A DNA stretch of 64,000 bases from Deroplatys truncata (taxonomy: Eukaryota; Arthropoda; Insecta; Mantodea; Mantidae): assembly GCA_030765065.1 (NCBI GenBank), contig CM060975.1, positions 108,520,094-108,584,093 of the forward strand, in the 5' to 3' direction. Below are positions 24,166-36,099 of the stretch, one piece after another; positions within the stretch are counted from its first letter, which is position 1, and each line of letters opens with the position of its first letter. Both the position numbers and the translations under genes were made by a program. The notes beneath the pieces are model-generated. The model did not search any database and was not told the DNA's origin. It saw only the letters and a program-made list of their open reading frames with translations.

Positions 24166-25192
24166 TGAGACACTATTTTTAACACTTGAATAATTTCAGT
24201 CTAATTATATAATATATAAATTCAATAACAGCCCGCCTTAAAGCAATATGAATATGTAACAATATATAAAAAGTGTATATTACAGTCATTGCATATGTTT
24301 ATATTATTTTATACTTGTTCAATAATGTTATGTGAATGTATTATAATTTAATAATGTAGGAGCTGTAAGAATAATAGGTTAAAAGTTGCTAACAATGAAG
24401 TAACAATGAGGTAACCTTGAGGCAATAAAGAGTAAGAAATTTAATAATGCTACTAGTTATTCTTGGAGCAACAATAATGTAATTTTTATGACAGTTTATA
24501 AAATAGCCAATCAACAAGCAGAAAAAGCTTTAGTTAAATAAAGGTATTATATTGGACTAGAATTAGCCAATCAGAGACTTGAAATACAGAAATTTACAAA
24601 TTTAGGCGGTGGAAATCAAGTCAGTTACTTGCAGACAGTGCTCATAACTGGACGTGTTGGTTGTAGACAGTATTCCTAACCGGACGCGAGATGCGTCCTC
24701 GAGAAATTTAATACGTATTTGTGTGAGCCGAAAATAGTTTACGTGTTAAAAAGTGCAAGTAATTAATTTTAAAAAAATCTCACAGCTCTCTATATCAGTG
24801 AAGTGTTATTTAAATAGTGTCAAGCATTAATAAAAGGAGTGAAGTAAAATTATAATCTGTGTAAGCCTACTTTCTTCAGTCGCACCACAACCCTGCAAAG
24901 AGAAACATGTCTCTAACAAAAACATTGACGCAGCCGAGGCAAACATAAATATAATATTTAAAGAAACAGTCAAAATTACAAAGTTAATAATTTTAAACAT
25001 TTGAGGCAAAGGTCACCGGAAAGTACATTTAGGGCGAAGCCTACCGGAAACTTTTTACCCTACGTGCGGTTGCAACTACTTCAAGTTCGGCTCCCCAACA
25101 GTTGAACTACAATACAACTCAATACTTCAAATTGGCTTTCCATAAGTGGGGCAGAAACTAACTACTTCAAATTGGCTCCCAAAGAGTGGGGC
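24166..25192 (-). repeat. Family A, copy 4, the most complete
   Basis: Reverse copy from TGAGACACTATTTTTAACAC to AAAGAGTGGGGCA. In its own orientation the outer end has two short tandem units of the type TGGGGCA/AATTGGCTCCC. It keeps both CCAAT-like boxes and the GTAAGCCTAC block. TG...CA ends fit an LTR, but the immediate flanks do not show an obvious duplication. Confidence 0.75.
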
Positions 25193-25565
25193 AAATAAGA
25201 ATACAACAAAAGACCTTCTTCAATGTTCATGAATTAATTAGAAGGGACTTTACCAATGAAAGTTTGAATAAATTTTCGTTTAAATTTACAAAAAAACGTA
25301 AAAACGCCATTTCACAGTTGCAACTTAACATACTGCGCTCTGTGTCTAGTTCGTTATTTAGGTATCATGAAAATGAGAGTAAAATTTCAATGAGCTGTGG
25401 CCAATAGATACTGAGAAAATGGGTAAGATTGTAATTTTATGTTGTTAAGATTGGCGGCGGATATAAGGTTTTACGTTCAGTAGCGAGATTTCTATTTTAT
25501 ATAACAGCCAAATGAAATTATCAGATACGGTTTTGACGTATTAGCTTAAGCAATAAAGTATTTAG
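25193..25565. other. No recognised feature
   Basis: A 73-codon plus-strand open frame rich in Lys, Phe and Ser (25186-25407) lies here. It has no identifiable motif. Confidence 0.4.
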
Positions 25566-25760
25566 AAAGGTAGAAGCGGACTTGAAAATGCAATGGATTT
25601 GAACCTTGGATCTTACAGTTTCCGTCCGGCTGCTCTAACCAACTGATCTACCATGACAACATGCCAGCACAGCATCAATTTCCCCAACTGACTCGCGTTT
25701 TTTTTTCGGTAAACCTCAACTAGAGCTTAAATTCATTTTGAGATGACTTACATGTCACTT
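25566..25760 (-). mobile_element. tRNA-derived SINE family 2, copy d
   Basis: Minus-strand head AGTTGGTTAGAGCAGCCGGA and B-box AAGGTTCAAATCCATTGC, with GCTTCTACCTTTC in the body. Diverged relative to copies a-c. Confidence 0.7.
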
Positions 25761-25837
25761 TTAGTCCCGGGCATCATAGTTAACCAACGCTTAGGTCAAT
25801 CAATGGTAAATGGTGTGTATAGGGAGAAAACTAACTG

Positions 25838-26095
25838 GTTTCCTCAAAGGAAAAATTTATGGACACTCTTTAACTGTTGTGGTCCTTAGCGCCCCATTCT
25901 ATATTGGGCGTGAAAGACCGAAAATTTTGCTCAGGGGCCTCTTTATCAGGCTTGAGGTTCTTTTACGCGCCGTAAATCTACGACACGGGACCACCGGTTT
26001 TACTTCCGTTCCGAAGGAAGCCATGCTAAGGATTGCTACGCTGAAAAAAATCCATCGCCCTCCGCCGGGTTTGAACCCGCGACCTCGGGAACGAG
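25838..26095 (-). mobile_element. tRNA-derived SINE family 3, copy b
   Basis: Reverse copy of 17170-17400: from TGTGGTCCTTAGCGCCCCAT through GGGCGTGAAAGACCG and CGTAAATCTACG to CCGCCGGGTTTGAACCCGCG. The B-box GGTTCAAACCC is better preserved here than in copy a. Confidence 0.75.
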
Positions 26096-27074
26096 AGGCA
26101 TCATGGATGACGACTTCCGCAAAGGAAGATCTTGCATTGACAATAATGCTTCACTAATGACTATGTATTTTATTTTATATTTTCGCATTATCATATTTTA
26201 ACCTAAGTGATCTATATAATTATAACTATAAAATATGCTTTCGGCTTTTCTTTTTTCCCTTTTTCTTTTACCAGAATACATTTTTATTTTTAAAAAAAGT
26301 TGGAAACTATATTGTCTGCACATTTCACTAAATGTGTAGCTTTTGCACCCAGAAATGCTATAATAAAGAAAACGTGCGTGTTTTATTCCAAGGTAGAAGC
26401 GAGCGGAGCATGAAACACAGCCATAGTGCCACTACTGGTGTTCCAAGGCCCTATGAAACCAGCCATGACTACCTCCAAGCCATTTCCAACGTACTATCGT
26501 GCGGATATTGGTCGCCCCATATGCTGGAAATGGCTGTTCCGGACAGTATTTATATTTGATTTGTTTAAGGGCACGTTATCTTCCATGCACAGCTGGCTGT
26601 AGACTCTCCTCTTTGGAAAACCTTTTTCTTTTTCCATCGCCCTTCTTTTCTCGTGTGAGCAAATCTAAAACATTCTCAAGCGCCACACAGAATAGGCAGA
26701 AATCTCAGGGATTAAAGCGAAAAGATGACGTTCTAAAAATAGCTTCGCAAAATTAATCTTATTTTAGCGGTTTAATAAATTATAATAAAAATAACCTCCA
26801 TATTATTACAACATTCAGCGTATGCACCTTTTGAGAACTTAAGTGTGTACCTATTATGGTACCACACTATAATACCTGATTATAGTGACGTCACTGAACT
26901 GTTATGCTATCCATAATATTTCAGCGACTCATTACGATCTTACACTGAGGTGCGTGCAGCTCCCCTATCGCCCATACTTTTTAACATCTTCAAAGCAGCA
27001 GTCCCAACTTCAAAAACATTCCACTGGGATCCATTCCTCAGATAAACAATAAATATTGTATTTAAAGTAAAATA
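26096..27074. other. No recognised feature
   Basis: Open frames at 26332-26559 and 26499-26756 show no recognisable domain. Otherwise AT-rich. Confidence 0.45.
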
Positions 27075-27651
27075 AAATTACCATGTGGTGATAACACATT
27101 TACTGTGCGGCAAATAATACAAAAAAGAAGAGAGGTTAATTTACCAATTTTCCTGAAATTCATAGATCTGCAAAAAGCATTTGACATGGTAAATAGAGAG
27201 AATCTGTGGGAAATTATGGAAAAACGTGGATATCCAAATTGCATTAAGAGTCTGTATAATGGAACTTATATAGTAATTGACGTCCCCAATTATACCGGGA
27301 AAAGATTTTAATAAAGCAACGGTGCATTTTATTGCCTCTCTTTTTAATGTTTATATAGATGACGCTATCCGAAATGGAGACATAGAGTGCGTAAACGGAT
27401 ATATATATAAACAAGAATAAATATATTAATATACTACTATCTATTTGAAAATTAATTAAAAAATATCAATCCACCTTTTAAACTTAACTGGAAAGGAGTA
27501 TAATTTTAAGATAGCAGTAAATAAAACTAAGACAATGGCATTCCATAGGCAATACGTAATACGAAGCAAAACTGCAAATGAAGACCGGATTTTGGATGAA
27601 GTTCAGTACTTCAATTATTTAGTGAGCTATATTACTATTAAGGAGTATAAG

Positions 27652-27686
<35 letters not shown>

Positions 27687-28110
27687 CTACAAACATATCA
27701 AAATATTTGTGGCACTTTAAGTAAAACATTGAAAAATACACGAAGAAATACGAAGATGAAATTCTATAAGGTGAGGGCGGTGCCCGATTTACTGTATCCT
27801 GGGTGAATCCTGGGTTAGGAGGGGAAACGATTTTAGCCATTTTCAGGCTGCGGAAATGAAATTTTTACGAATACTTAAAGGTTGCGCTAATTGGACAAGA
27901 CTTCAAATGAAATCATTAGGCAAGAACTGAAAAGTTTTGCAGTAAATGATAAAGTAGAAGAACATAAACAAAAATGGAAGGAACATTTGGAACAAATGGA
28001 AGACACAAGCATTCCAAAGAACATCTTACAATAAACCTAAAGGAAAGAGGGATATAGGATGGCCAGTTAAAAGATAGAGCTGAAGCCAGAAGAAGTCAGT
28101 GGGTCTAATC
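27075..28110 (+). pseudogene. RTE-like reverse transcriptase relic with (TA)n interruption
   Basis: Plus-strand frames give FLKFIDLQKAFDMVNRENLW (the RT block with a catalytic Asp in an F-D setting), then FKIAVNKTKTMAFHRQ, DEVQYFNYL, a (TA)n tract (27656-27682), GTLSKTLKNTRRNTKMKFYK, and finally RQELKSFAVNDKVEEHKQKW. This follows the RTE-type RT C-terminal layout. The F-x-D-D block is not identifiable and several frame breaks are present. It is a different, better-preserved lineage from the relics at 14372 and 17450. Confidence 0.75.
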
Positions 28111-28868
28111 TGTGAAGAAGAAGAAGAAAATAAAATAAATGCAGTTCATTGTAATTTTAATATTCAAATAAGTTGAGTGTATTTTTAATATGCTTCAATA
28201 TGTGTTGCTTTCACATTACATGCAAAAAATCAACAAATACGGTGTGGACTGAACAGCGCTGCTATCTGTTGCACTAGTCGCAAACACGCTCAAGATCCTG
28301 CCATCAGTACATAAAATTAATAAGACAAGAGCTTTTTGTAAAATCTCAAAGTTTGAAACTATAGTGGGTCGACCAAAAACGGTCGTATGCAACTTGACTA
28401 TAATATACTATTACACGCTCTGAATTGTAACAGTAACAGTGAATGATTTTAATGGGAAGGTGCTTATAAAATAAGGAATAAAAGAGCTGTAAAGAGAGGG
28501 ATTTGTTTTCTCCATTTTTCTGAGTTAAAGGATCCCCTGTTTTATCTTATTTACTCACAAATCTTCCGAGGTTTTGGCATTTAATTAGAGGCATTTTATT
28601 TTTAAATTGCACCCATTTACTCTACCATTGGGGTACAATGTCTCATTTACCTAAGCCTACTTATACGAAAGTATAAGCAATATTTTCTAAAGTTATAGAT
28701 ATTTTCAGGACTGCTTTACATTCATGTTTGATACACACTAGGTTCAAATTTTGGACACCGCTAAGTACTAAGGATTTCATTAACAATATGTATCGTAAAA
28801 TGCAGACTAAATAAAGAAAATGTTGATTTTGAAATTTTGAAACGTTGATTCTAAGTTTTATGTTTCTC

Positions 28869-28919
<51 letters not shown>

Positions 28920-30031
28920 CCATGATTGAATTGTAATTTACCTTCGTAATATCGGACATTTTGCTTTCCTTTAACTGATCTTATTATTTTATTTATTTAC
29001 TTCAACTTGTAAAGAGGCGGAACAATTTAATGCTTAAAATAGTATAACAAAACTTTGATAAGAATGAATTTTGCTTCAACTGGGGGTATTCCAAGAATAA
29101 AAATTTGCATAAGTGTGCTATGTATGTTTGACATCCCCAATTCACTTAACTTTTGTAGATAGATATAAATAACTTTTCGGCAATGAAATATGCATATCTG
29201 TAAAACTTTATAGATTTGGAAAAGGCATTAGGTACAGCAGATAAGTAACAGGTAAGGAAAATATTAAAAAAAATATGCGCGATTCAGTCATATAAAACTT
29301 ATAACAAACCCCCAAAAAGTATAAATTTTACGCTGGTAGGCTGAGTTTTCTACGAGGAATCTTTTTAATTTGGGGTCCGTTATGCAATAAAATAATGAAT
29401 ATTAAATATTTTGGATAAGGAATTATTTTAGTTCAGTTTACATACCTTAGGTTTTCTTTGTACACAGTTTTCACGATCATTTAAATTATCATATTAGCAG
29501 CTCCTCCTCACGGAAGTTCCTAGCTGCCCCTGCTTTTGGCATGCATTTTTGTACTTCGTACTGTCCATTCCAAGCCAGAGTTTCCTCTGATGTAAACAGA
29601 AGCACGTGCTTCTGCTTGTCACACACTCTTACGCCAACGTAAATAGTTCCTTAATATACGTATATTAAATATTGGAGCAGGAAAGATATAGAACTGCACA
29701 TTTTATTGCGGTTATAATAAGAACTCATCGTTAAAGGTAATGGATATACGTATACTAGCTGTTAAGAGATTATAAAATATTATTTTCGTCTGCTATTGCG
29801 CTAACGCCGAGAGCATCTTGCTTGTTAATACCAACCGTATGCATGGCTGCCGCTCTGTTACACATACGAGAAATGCAGCAATGAATTCCCAGAGGTGCTA
29901 TCTAAGTACCAATAAACACTTTGCGTAACACAGGAAATATGATAAGCGAACGGTCATACATAACACGCTAGCACACACATGCTCAGCTCAGGTCAAATCT
30001 TGTGATTTAGTCAGTTGGTATTTGAGTTCAC
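28111..30031. other. No recognised gene; microsatellite and palindrome
   Basis: Contains a compound (CA)n(TA)n microsatellite at 28869-28919 and the perfect 18-bp palindrome CAGAAGCACGTGCTTCTG at 29597-29614, which has an E-box core. Otherwise AT-rich sequence without recognised genes. Confidence 0.5.
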
Positions 30032-30408
30032 ATGGCAGAGGAAGGTCCGTGTAGTGCGAATAAACTGTTCAAACACAAAGGAGGGAAACAGTTAAAAAGT
30101 GGCGAAAAACAAACAATACTTCATATATTCAACTCAATATTAGAAAAATACCCGACACTTACATTAGTGCATATTACGAAACTAATATCGGATTTTACAG
30201 GCGTTTCAGTGAGAAGTGTAACCAAAGCGAGCACGGAATATAAACAGACCTAATAAACATTAAAGAGGATAATATGTGGAAACTTGTTTTGTGCGACACT
30301 GCTGTGGAATTGTGGATAAGCTTGTCATTATTTTGGAGAGTAGTTCTGATTCCGATATGGCAGCTGAGTTACCTTCGGAGAATTCGGATTTACCCGAGGA
30401 TTGTGGTT
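30032..30408 (+). pseudogene. Transposon-derived HTH protein fragment with acidic tail
   Basis: An ATG-initiated frame at 30032-30253 (73 codons) encodes KSGEKQTILHIFNSILEKYP followed by ITKLISDFTGVSVRSVTKAS. This helix-turn-helix layout begins several insect DDE transposase-like proteins. After a stop, another frame (30310-30408) encodes CCGIVDKLVIILESSSDSD and an acidic end, resembling the C-terminal tail of the same protein class. The catalytic middle is missing. This looks like an internal-deletion derivative; a small host protein is less likely. Confidence 0.45.
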
Positions 30409-31052
30409 AACGTAAGTAAACTGTTCATTGCCGCATACTTATAAAATCGATTGTTACCTCAGGTTGTATTTTGAACCATGATTCTCACACAGGGCGCGTT
30501 TTTATAGATTTAAACAGTGTTCAACAAGCACGTGAGAGGGGAACAAGCTGCCATTAGGGGCGGGGATTGCGAAATATTTTCGCGCGAATAATACAAAGAG
30601 TTTATTTTCAGTGAAAGGCACTCTGGTTTGGAAGGGATAGTAGATTTCAGTTATTGGTATCGTTGGTATCAGGGGGATTGAAACTGGAGCCGCGATAGTC
30701 AGTTGGTTGATCATCAAAGAGTAACAGAAAGAAAATGTTTAAACTGATATTCGCCAGTTTACCTCCTTGAAGAAGCTAAGGTCTCGTACTTGTGTCACGA
30801 ATTTCCCCTAAGAGATTAGATACCCACAGCTCATTTTCAATAAAGAAAAGTGTAACTGCAGAAACCACTATACGATTCCTAAAGGACTGACGGCGGAAGT
30901 GTATGAGGAGGTTCTAAAACACTTACACCACGCCAAGATAAATTTTCACAAAACATTGATGACTGGTAGAATAGTAGGGTAAGCTTTGAAGAATTGGTTA
31001 AAAATAAACTGTCGAAAAATTGTTCGCAGTTTATTGCAAAACGGACCTTACT
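30409..31052. other. No recognised feature
   Basis: No recognised gene. The minus-strand 71-codon frame at 30502-30717 has no motif. Confidence 0.45.
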
Positions 31053-31091
31053 TTAAAAATACCCCTCGCACATCATCTTGGCGATAATGTA

Positions 31092-32077
31092 CGAGGAGTG
31101 TTTTTAAAGAAAGTATCAATATTTTTTAAAAATAACACATTACTTTCCAAATACTCTATGAAGTGTGAAGAAAAGATAAGATTAAATTAGAGTGGGAGAT
31201 AAGTTTAATAAAATTTAAATACTGTGAATATTTAAAACATATTAAGAAAACTCAAAGGTTAAAGTATATATTTTGAGGAAAATGCATTGAAAGTAGTAGT
31301 TAAAAAAAAAAGAAAAAAATAGCAGATAGAATTTTGAATTTTCTTAAAACTATTAGTAAGGATAAATAGAATAAATAATATTATACATAACACTTAAAAC
31401 TTGGTATGATATTAAAAGAAATTGTTAATTGTTATCATTAGTTGAAAATAAATATTTATATTAAGTGTAATTTGGGTACTGGTTACTAGTACCTTAACCA
31501 CTGGTTACCACTGGTTAAAATAGTGACTTGTTATCCTTATTCTGTTTAGTTTAGAAATTGGGAATAGCTGGATACCAGTTATTTTATGTTGCTGGTTACC
31601 AGTAACATTAGTTTGAATATATAATTTTGATTTGAATTTTAACTGTAATGATTATAGTTTTGATTTAATTATTATGATTTTTAGTTTACTTATGTTATCT
31701 GGACTGTTAGGAGGATGGTCGAATTGTTCCCAACCAAAGGATGCGGCTTATCATGCACATTTTCACACCTTCGTTAAACTTTCTAACCCACTTCCTCACC
31801 ATTTCATCCCTCATTATCCCCCCCCCATAAATCTCACACAATTGCTAGCGTAACATTTCCCGCATCCAAAAAAGGAATCGTTGATTTGACTTCACAGAAC
31901 GGCAGGTCGTTCAATTGCTTTGATCATTTCGAAACACTCTAACAACAGGAAAACACAAAGTGACGATCGCTTACAGCTGTGTCTGGGTTCTTAATGAATG
32001 GAGGAAGTGATCGCACATGATCAAATTCGGGTCTGCAGTGGCAAAATATTAAAACAATACTTTAAAAACGCGCCTCG
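31092..32077. mobile_element. Candidate non-autonomous mariner-like element
   Basis: Bounded by TA-CGAGGAGTGTTTTTAAAG (from 31092) and its imperfect inverse CTTTAAAAACGCGCCTCG-TA (to 32077). TA flanks and CGAGG termini are typical of mariner-like elements. The interior has no transposase. A further inverted end, ACTTTAAAAATACCCCTCG, sits just outside at 31050-31071, facing this one. Confidence 0.45.
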
Positions 32078-33039
32078 TATTTCACAGACTCAAAATTGTG
32101 AGGGTCTCAAACCTAAGTGCAAATAACACTGGCTTTAAACTTCCTGCTCAGTATTTCAACTACTGTGCTTTTTCTTCTTAGTTTAAATTAAATTATTCTT
32201 CATTGAATAAGCAATTGTTATTAAAAAATATTATATAAAAGGTTTAGTATCAGTACGTAAACAATTTCTTAATAGTGGCAAAGTATTCGGATAGTAAAAC
32301 AAATCAACACATTGTTTTAAAATTATTTGGAAACTTTAAAGTGGCAGAATTTTTATTAAAGTACCTACCAGATAGTAAAAGAAAACTAGTAAATGCAATT
32401 TCCCTTAACAGATACCGTTGTAGCCAGGCATATATAAACTTTCAGTAGTGGTAATTTAGGACGACAGACACTTGTTCATATCCTTGCTGCCGACCTTGGT
32501 GCACACGCGATGTTTTTGCACCGTATTACGTGTCATGTTTCACACATCCCTCACCCAGTTTATCTACCATGAAAACTCGCAACTCCACCCAGTCCCCCGA
32601 GTGAAATTTCCAGCCTACATTCCTAATTTTGGTACAGAGCTACTCCAGACACTACCTTTATCGTATACACCATTTTAGTGTTGATATGCATTTGTCCGCC
32701 GCCATACTGGAATAATCATCATGTCGTCTATAGTACTTGCATAGTCGGCTGGCACACTGCTAATCGTTGGTAATGCAAAGATGCTTTTTTAGGGTAAAGT
32801 CATAGACAATAATTTGAAATGTAGCATACATGTTGAGAGAATCATAAAAAAAATTAACATGGCTTGTATATCTTAAAACAAACAACAAAAAAATGGATAG
32901 AAGAAGTATCATGCAAGCATACAATGCATTTAGCCACTCCCACTTAAATTATGGGGTTGTTCTATGGAGTACTTCACAAAAAAAACTCAATGCTAAAGTT
33001 AGTTATGTTGCAGAAAAGAGCAGTTAAGAATGAAAAAAA
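32078..33039. other. No recognised feature
   Basis: AT-rich; short open frames only. Nothing recognised. Confidence 0.5.
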
Positions 33040-33933
33040 TCTGATGTGTTACACTCACATGACTTTCTCTACTCTTGTACAAACTATTTTTACAAACGCT
33101 TATTCTCCATATGCTTCATGTTAATCGAGATATCGAGATGTCAATCTTATTGGTAATTTTCTTGTAGATGCAAGGGAAATATGGTAGCTTTCAAGCGATA
33201 GTCAAATATTTTAACGCTGGCTGCTATGTGGCACATTCCATTCTCTTTGCATGTCCAGGACATAAAAAAATGAATAACGAATTTGAGAAAAAGTAAAAGT
33301 GTTGGAAAATTTAAGGGAATAACAAGCAATATCTCGAAAACGCTTCACTCAAAAAAACAAATGTATATGACATAAATTGTGTATTTTAACGCGATCTACA
33401 TTTTTTGTGTAGTAAAATTTTGTCTATCTCTTATGGTTTACCAGTTATGCAAAAGTCGTTCACAATGAAGAATACTTTTGGAGAATTCCCAGAAAATTCG
33501 AGATATATATTTCATTTCTCACGACAATATCTTAAACGTACGATATTTTAATCAAAATCGTTAGAGCCATTTTTGAGAAAATTAAAAGTTTCGAAAAATG
33601 TTCCATGTAAAGGGTAGTCTGGGGTGGGGGATTTTCTTGAAAACCTTCGTGTCGCATCTCTGGAAGATACTGAACCTAAATACCAAGTTTGGTGTTTATC
33701 CGACAATTCGTTTCTGAGTTATGCTGTTCACAGACACACAGACACACAGACAGCCAGACACACAAACAGACACACACACGCACACACACAGACACACACA
33801 CGGACCTGTTTCCAAAAATGCTTTTTTTGTGATTCAGGACGTCTCAAAGCATGTATTTCCGGTGAAATCTCGGTATCGAATTTTTGGGTGGAATGCAATA
33901 CTTCCCCTACTTACTATACGTAGTAGAGAAAGT
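33040..33933 (-). mobile_element. Family B element, full length
   Basis: From TCTGATGTGTTACACTCACA to ATACGTAGTAGAGAAAGT, with seven A on both sides. The CA tract is interrupted (CAGACACACA types). Non-coding; the open frames seen here are the family's repeat frames. Confidence 0.85.
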
Positions 33934-34413
33934 AAAAAAAGAACTGATGCATGTAGAATTGCATATAAGATACCTTAATATTTTTAACATTACCTTCAAT
34001 ATATTAAATGTTTCAATGTACTAAATTTGCTGTAAAAAATTTATAATAATCAGAACAAAAATATGAACATTTATAACCAGCACACCAGGACAAGACATAA
34101 CTATTTCAGAAATAGATTAAGAGGAACTCTAAAATACCAAATGCATATAAAATAACACCAACGACACATAAAGCACAAACCTTCTCAAATAAAACAGATA
34201 ACAAATGAAAAGATAAAATTAAAAGCCCAACTCCTATCTGATAGTAAGTGTCTTCTACTCCTTAGAAGAGTACAAAAGAGCAAATGTAAATGTAAAAAGT
34301 ATTTATAATGGGGAAAATAAATACAAATACAAATGTTCGCGTTTTTCGTATCAGAAAGATCATAGTGGACTATTAAACACAGATACATCGCTGATTCAGT
34401 GAAACTGTAACGA
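33934..34413. other. No recognised feature
   Basis: AT-rich spacer without recognised features. Confidence 0.5.
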
Positions 34414-35530
34414 TCTGACGAATTACATTCACATGACTTTCCTTACGCTTTGTTTGTAGTACTCAATGTTAGTGGTTTATACAAACTGTTCTTAGGAAAG
34501 CTTATTTTTCTGTGGCTTTTTTAATGAAATAAACAGTAGCTACATTATACATTTTGTTATAGATACAAAGGGAATAGCGGTAGTCAAATGTTTATTAACT
34601 ATAAGCCATATGCTGGGCTTAAAATTCCATACCCCTTTCATACAATCGTGAGAAGCAATTGAATATCGACAGGACTTTAAAAGAACGATGAAGTATTAAA
34701 CAATTAGATTGGATATCTCGGAAACGGCTTATGCCACAAAAAAGTCGTTTGAAATAAACTGTGCGTTTTAAAGAGATCTATGTTTTTGTGCGGCACATTT
34801 TCTTCCTACACCTACCAGTTACACAATATTATACAAAATTCCTTTCGAATGAAGTCAAATTCACAGGCTATTCCCAGAAAATGCAAAATGTACATTTTTG
34901 GTCATATAAATGTATTAAATATATGGTATTTTAATCAAAAAAATTAGAGCCATTTAGGAGAAAATAAAAAATAACATAAAAGTAATCCATGTAAAGGGTA
35001 GTTTAGGATAAGGGGGTTTTCTCTAAAATCTTAGTTTCGTATCTTAGAAGATATTGAATTTAAATACAAAGTTTGGTATTTATCAGGCATTTAGAGTTTG
35101 AGTTATGCTGCTCACAGTCACACACAGATACACGCAGGACCTTTTTCTAAAAGTGCTTTTTTTATTCAGGGTGCCTGAAAACATGTATTTTTGGTGAAGT
35201 TTCAGTATCGAATTTTTTTAGTGGAATGTATTATCTTCTCTACCTACTAAGAGTGTGTGTGTATGTATGTATGTATGTATGTATGTATGTATGTATGTAT
35301 GTATGTATGTATGTATGTATGTATGTATGTATGTATGTATGTATGTATGTATGTATGTATGTATGTATGTATGTATGTATGTATGTATGTATGTATGTAT
35401 GTATGTATGTATGTATGTATGTATGTATGTATGTATGTATGTATGTATGTATGTATGTATGTATGTATGTATGTATGTATGTATGTATGTATGTATGTAT
35501 GTATGTATGTATGTATGTGGTAGAGAAAGT
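34414..35530 (-). mobile_element. Family B subfamily copy with microsatellite at its end
   Basis: Diverged subfamily: starts TCTGACGAATTACATTCACA, keeps GGATATCTCGGAAACGG, GAGTTATGCTG and TTTCAGTATCGAATTTTT, and ends GTAGAGAAAGT. The terminal palindrome (normally CTACTTACTATACGTAGTAG) is opened up by a ~260-bp (TATG)n array. Confidence 0.75.
35261..35517 (+). repeat. (TATG)n microsatellite, about 64 units
   Basis: Uninterrupted tetranucleotide run, preceded by GTGTGTGTG. All overlapping open frames here (Tyr-Val-Cys-Met and His-Thr-Tyr-Ile repeats) are artefacts of the 4-base period. Confidence 0.97.
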
Positions 35531-35544
35531 AAATTTTTTTCTTC

Positions 35545-35960
35545 AATGGCTAATCCCAGAAAATTGGTATACATTTTATTTGTCATGCAAATAACTTAAA
35601 CTTGTGGCATTTTAACTAAAGTCCTTAGAGCCAATTTCAAAAAACAAAATGAAAATAGCGAAAAACTTTCCATGTAAAGGGTAGTTTTGGGCTTAGGGGA
35701 GTTTTTAAAAAATCCTTGTGTGCATCCTTGGAAGATGCTGAATTTAAAAACCCAAGTTTTGTATTTAACCGACTATTCGTTTTTGAGTTATGCCGTTCAC
35801 GGATGCACAGACACACCTATCGAACCCCACAACAGATCGTTTTCTTTTTCTTTTTTTAATTCAGGAAAACTCGAAGCATTATTTTGGTGAAATCTCGGAT
35901 CAGATTTTTGGGTGCAATACAATACTTTCTTTATTTCTAGAGATAAGCAAAAGAGAAAGT
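35545..35960 (-). mobile_element. Family B subfamily fragment
   Basis: Begins within the family at ATCCCAGAAAATTGG and ends AAGAGAAAGT followed by five A. The half with the ...CATCAGA end is missing. It directly follows the previous copy. Confidence 0.65.
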
Positions 35961-36099
35961 AAAAACAGGATGATAATGCATAGCAATAAAATAAGCATTT
36001 TAATAAACATTAATGTATTCTTACATTTTGATGGCCAGAGCCATTTAGAAAGATCGCAAAATGATTTGTAAGTTGCAGCCCAGAAAGTAATTGAACGCA

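Noticed and set aside
35218-35599. Long open frames on both strands with Tyr-Val-Cys-Met or His-Thr-Tyr-Ile repeats
   Set aside because: They are the necessary reading of a tetranucleotide repeat in several frames, not genes.
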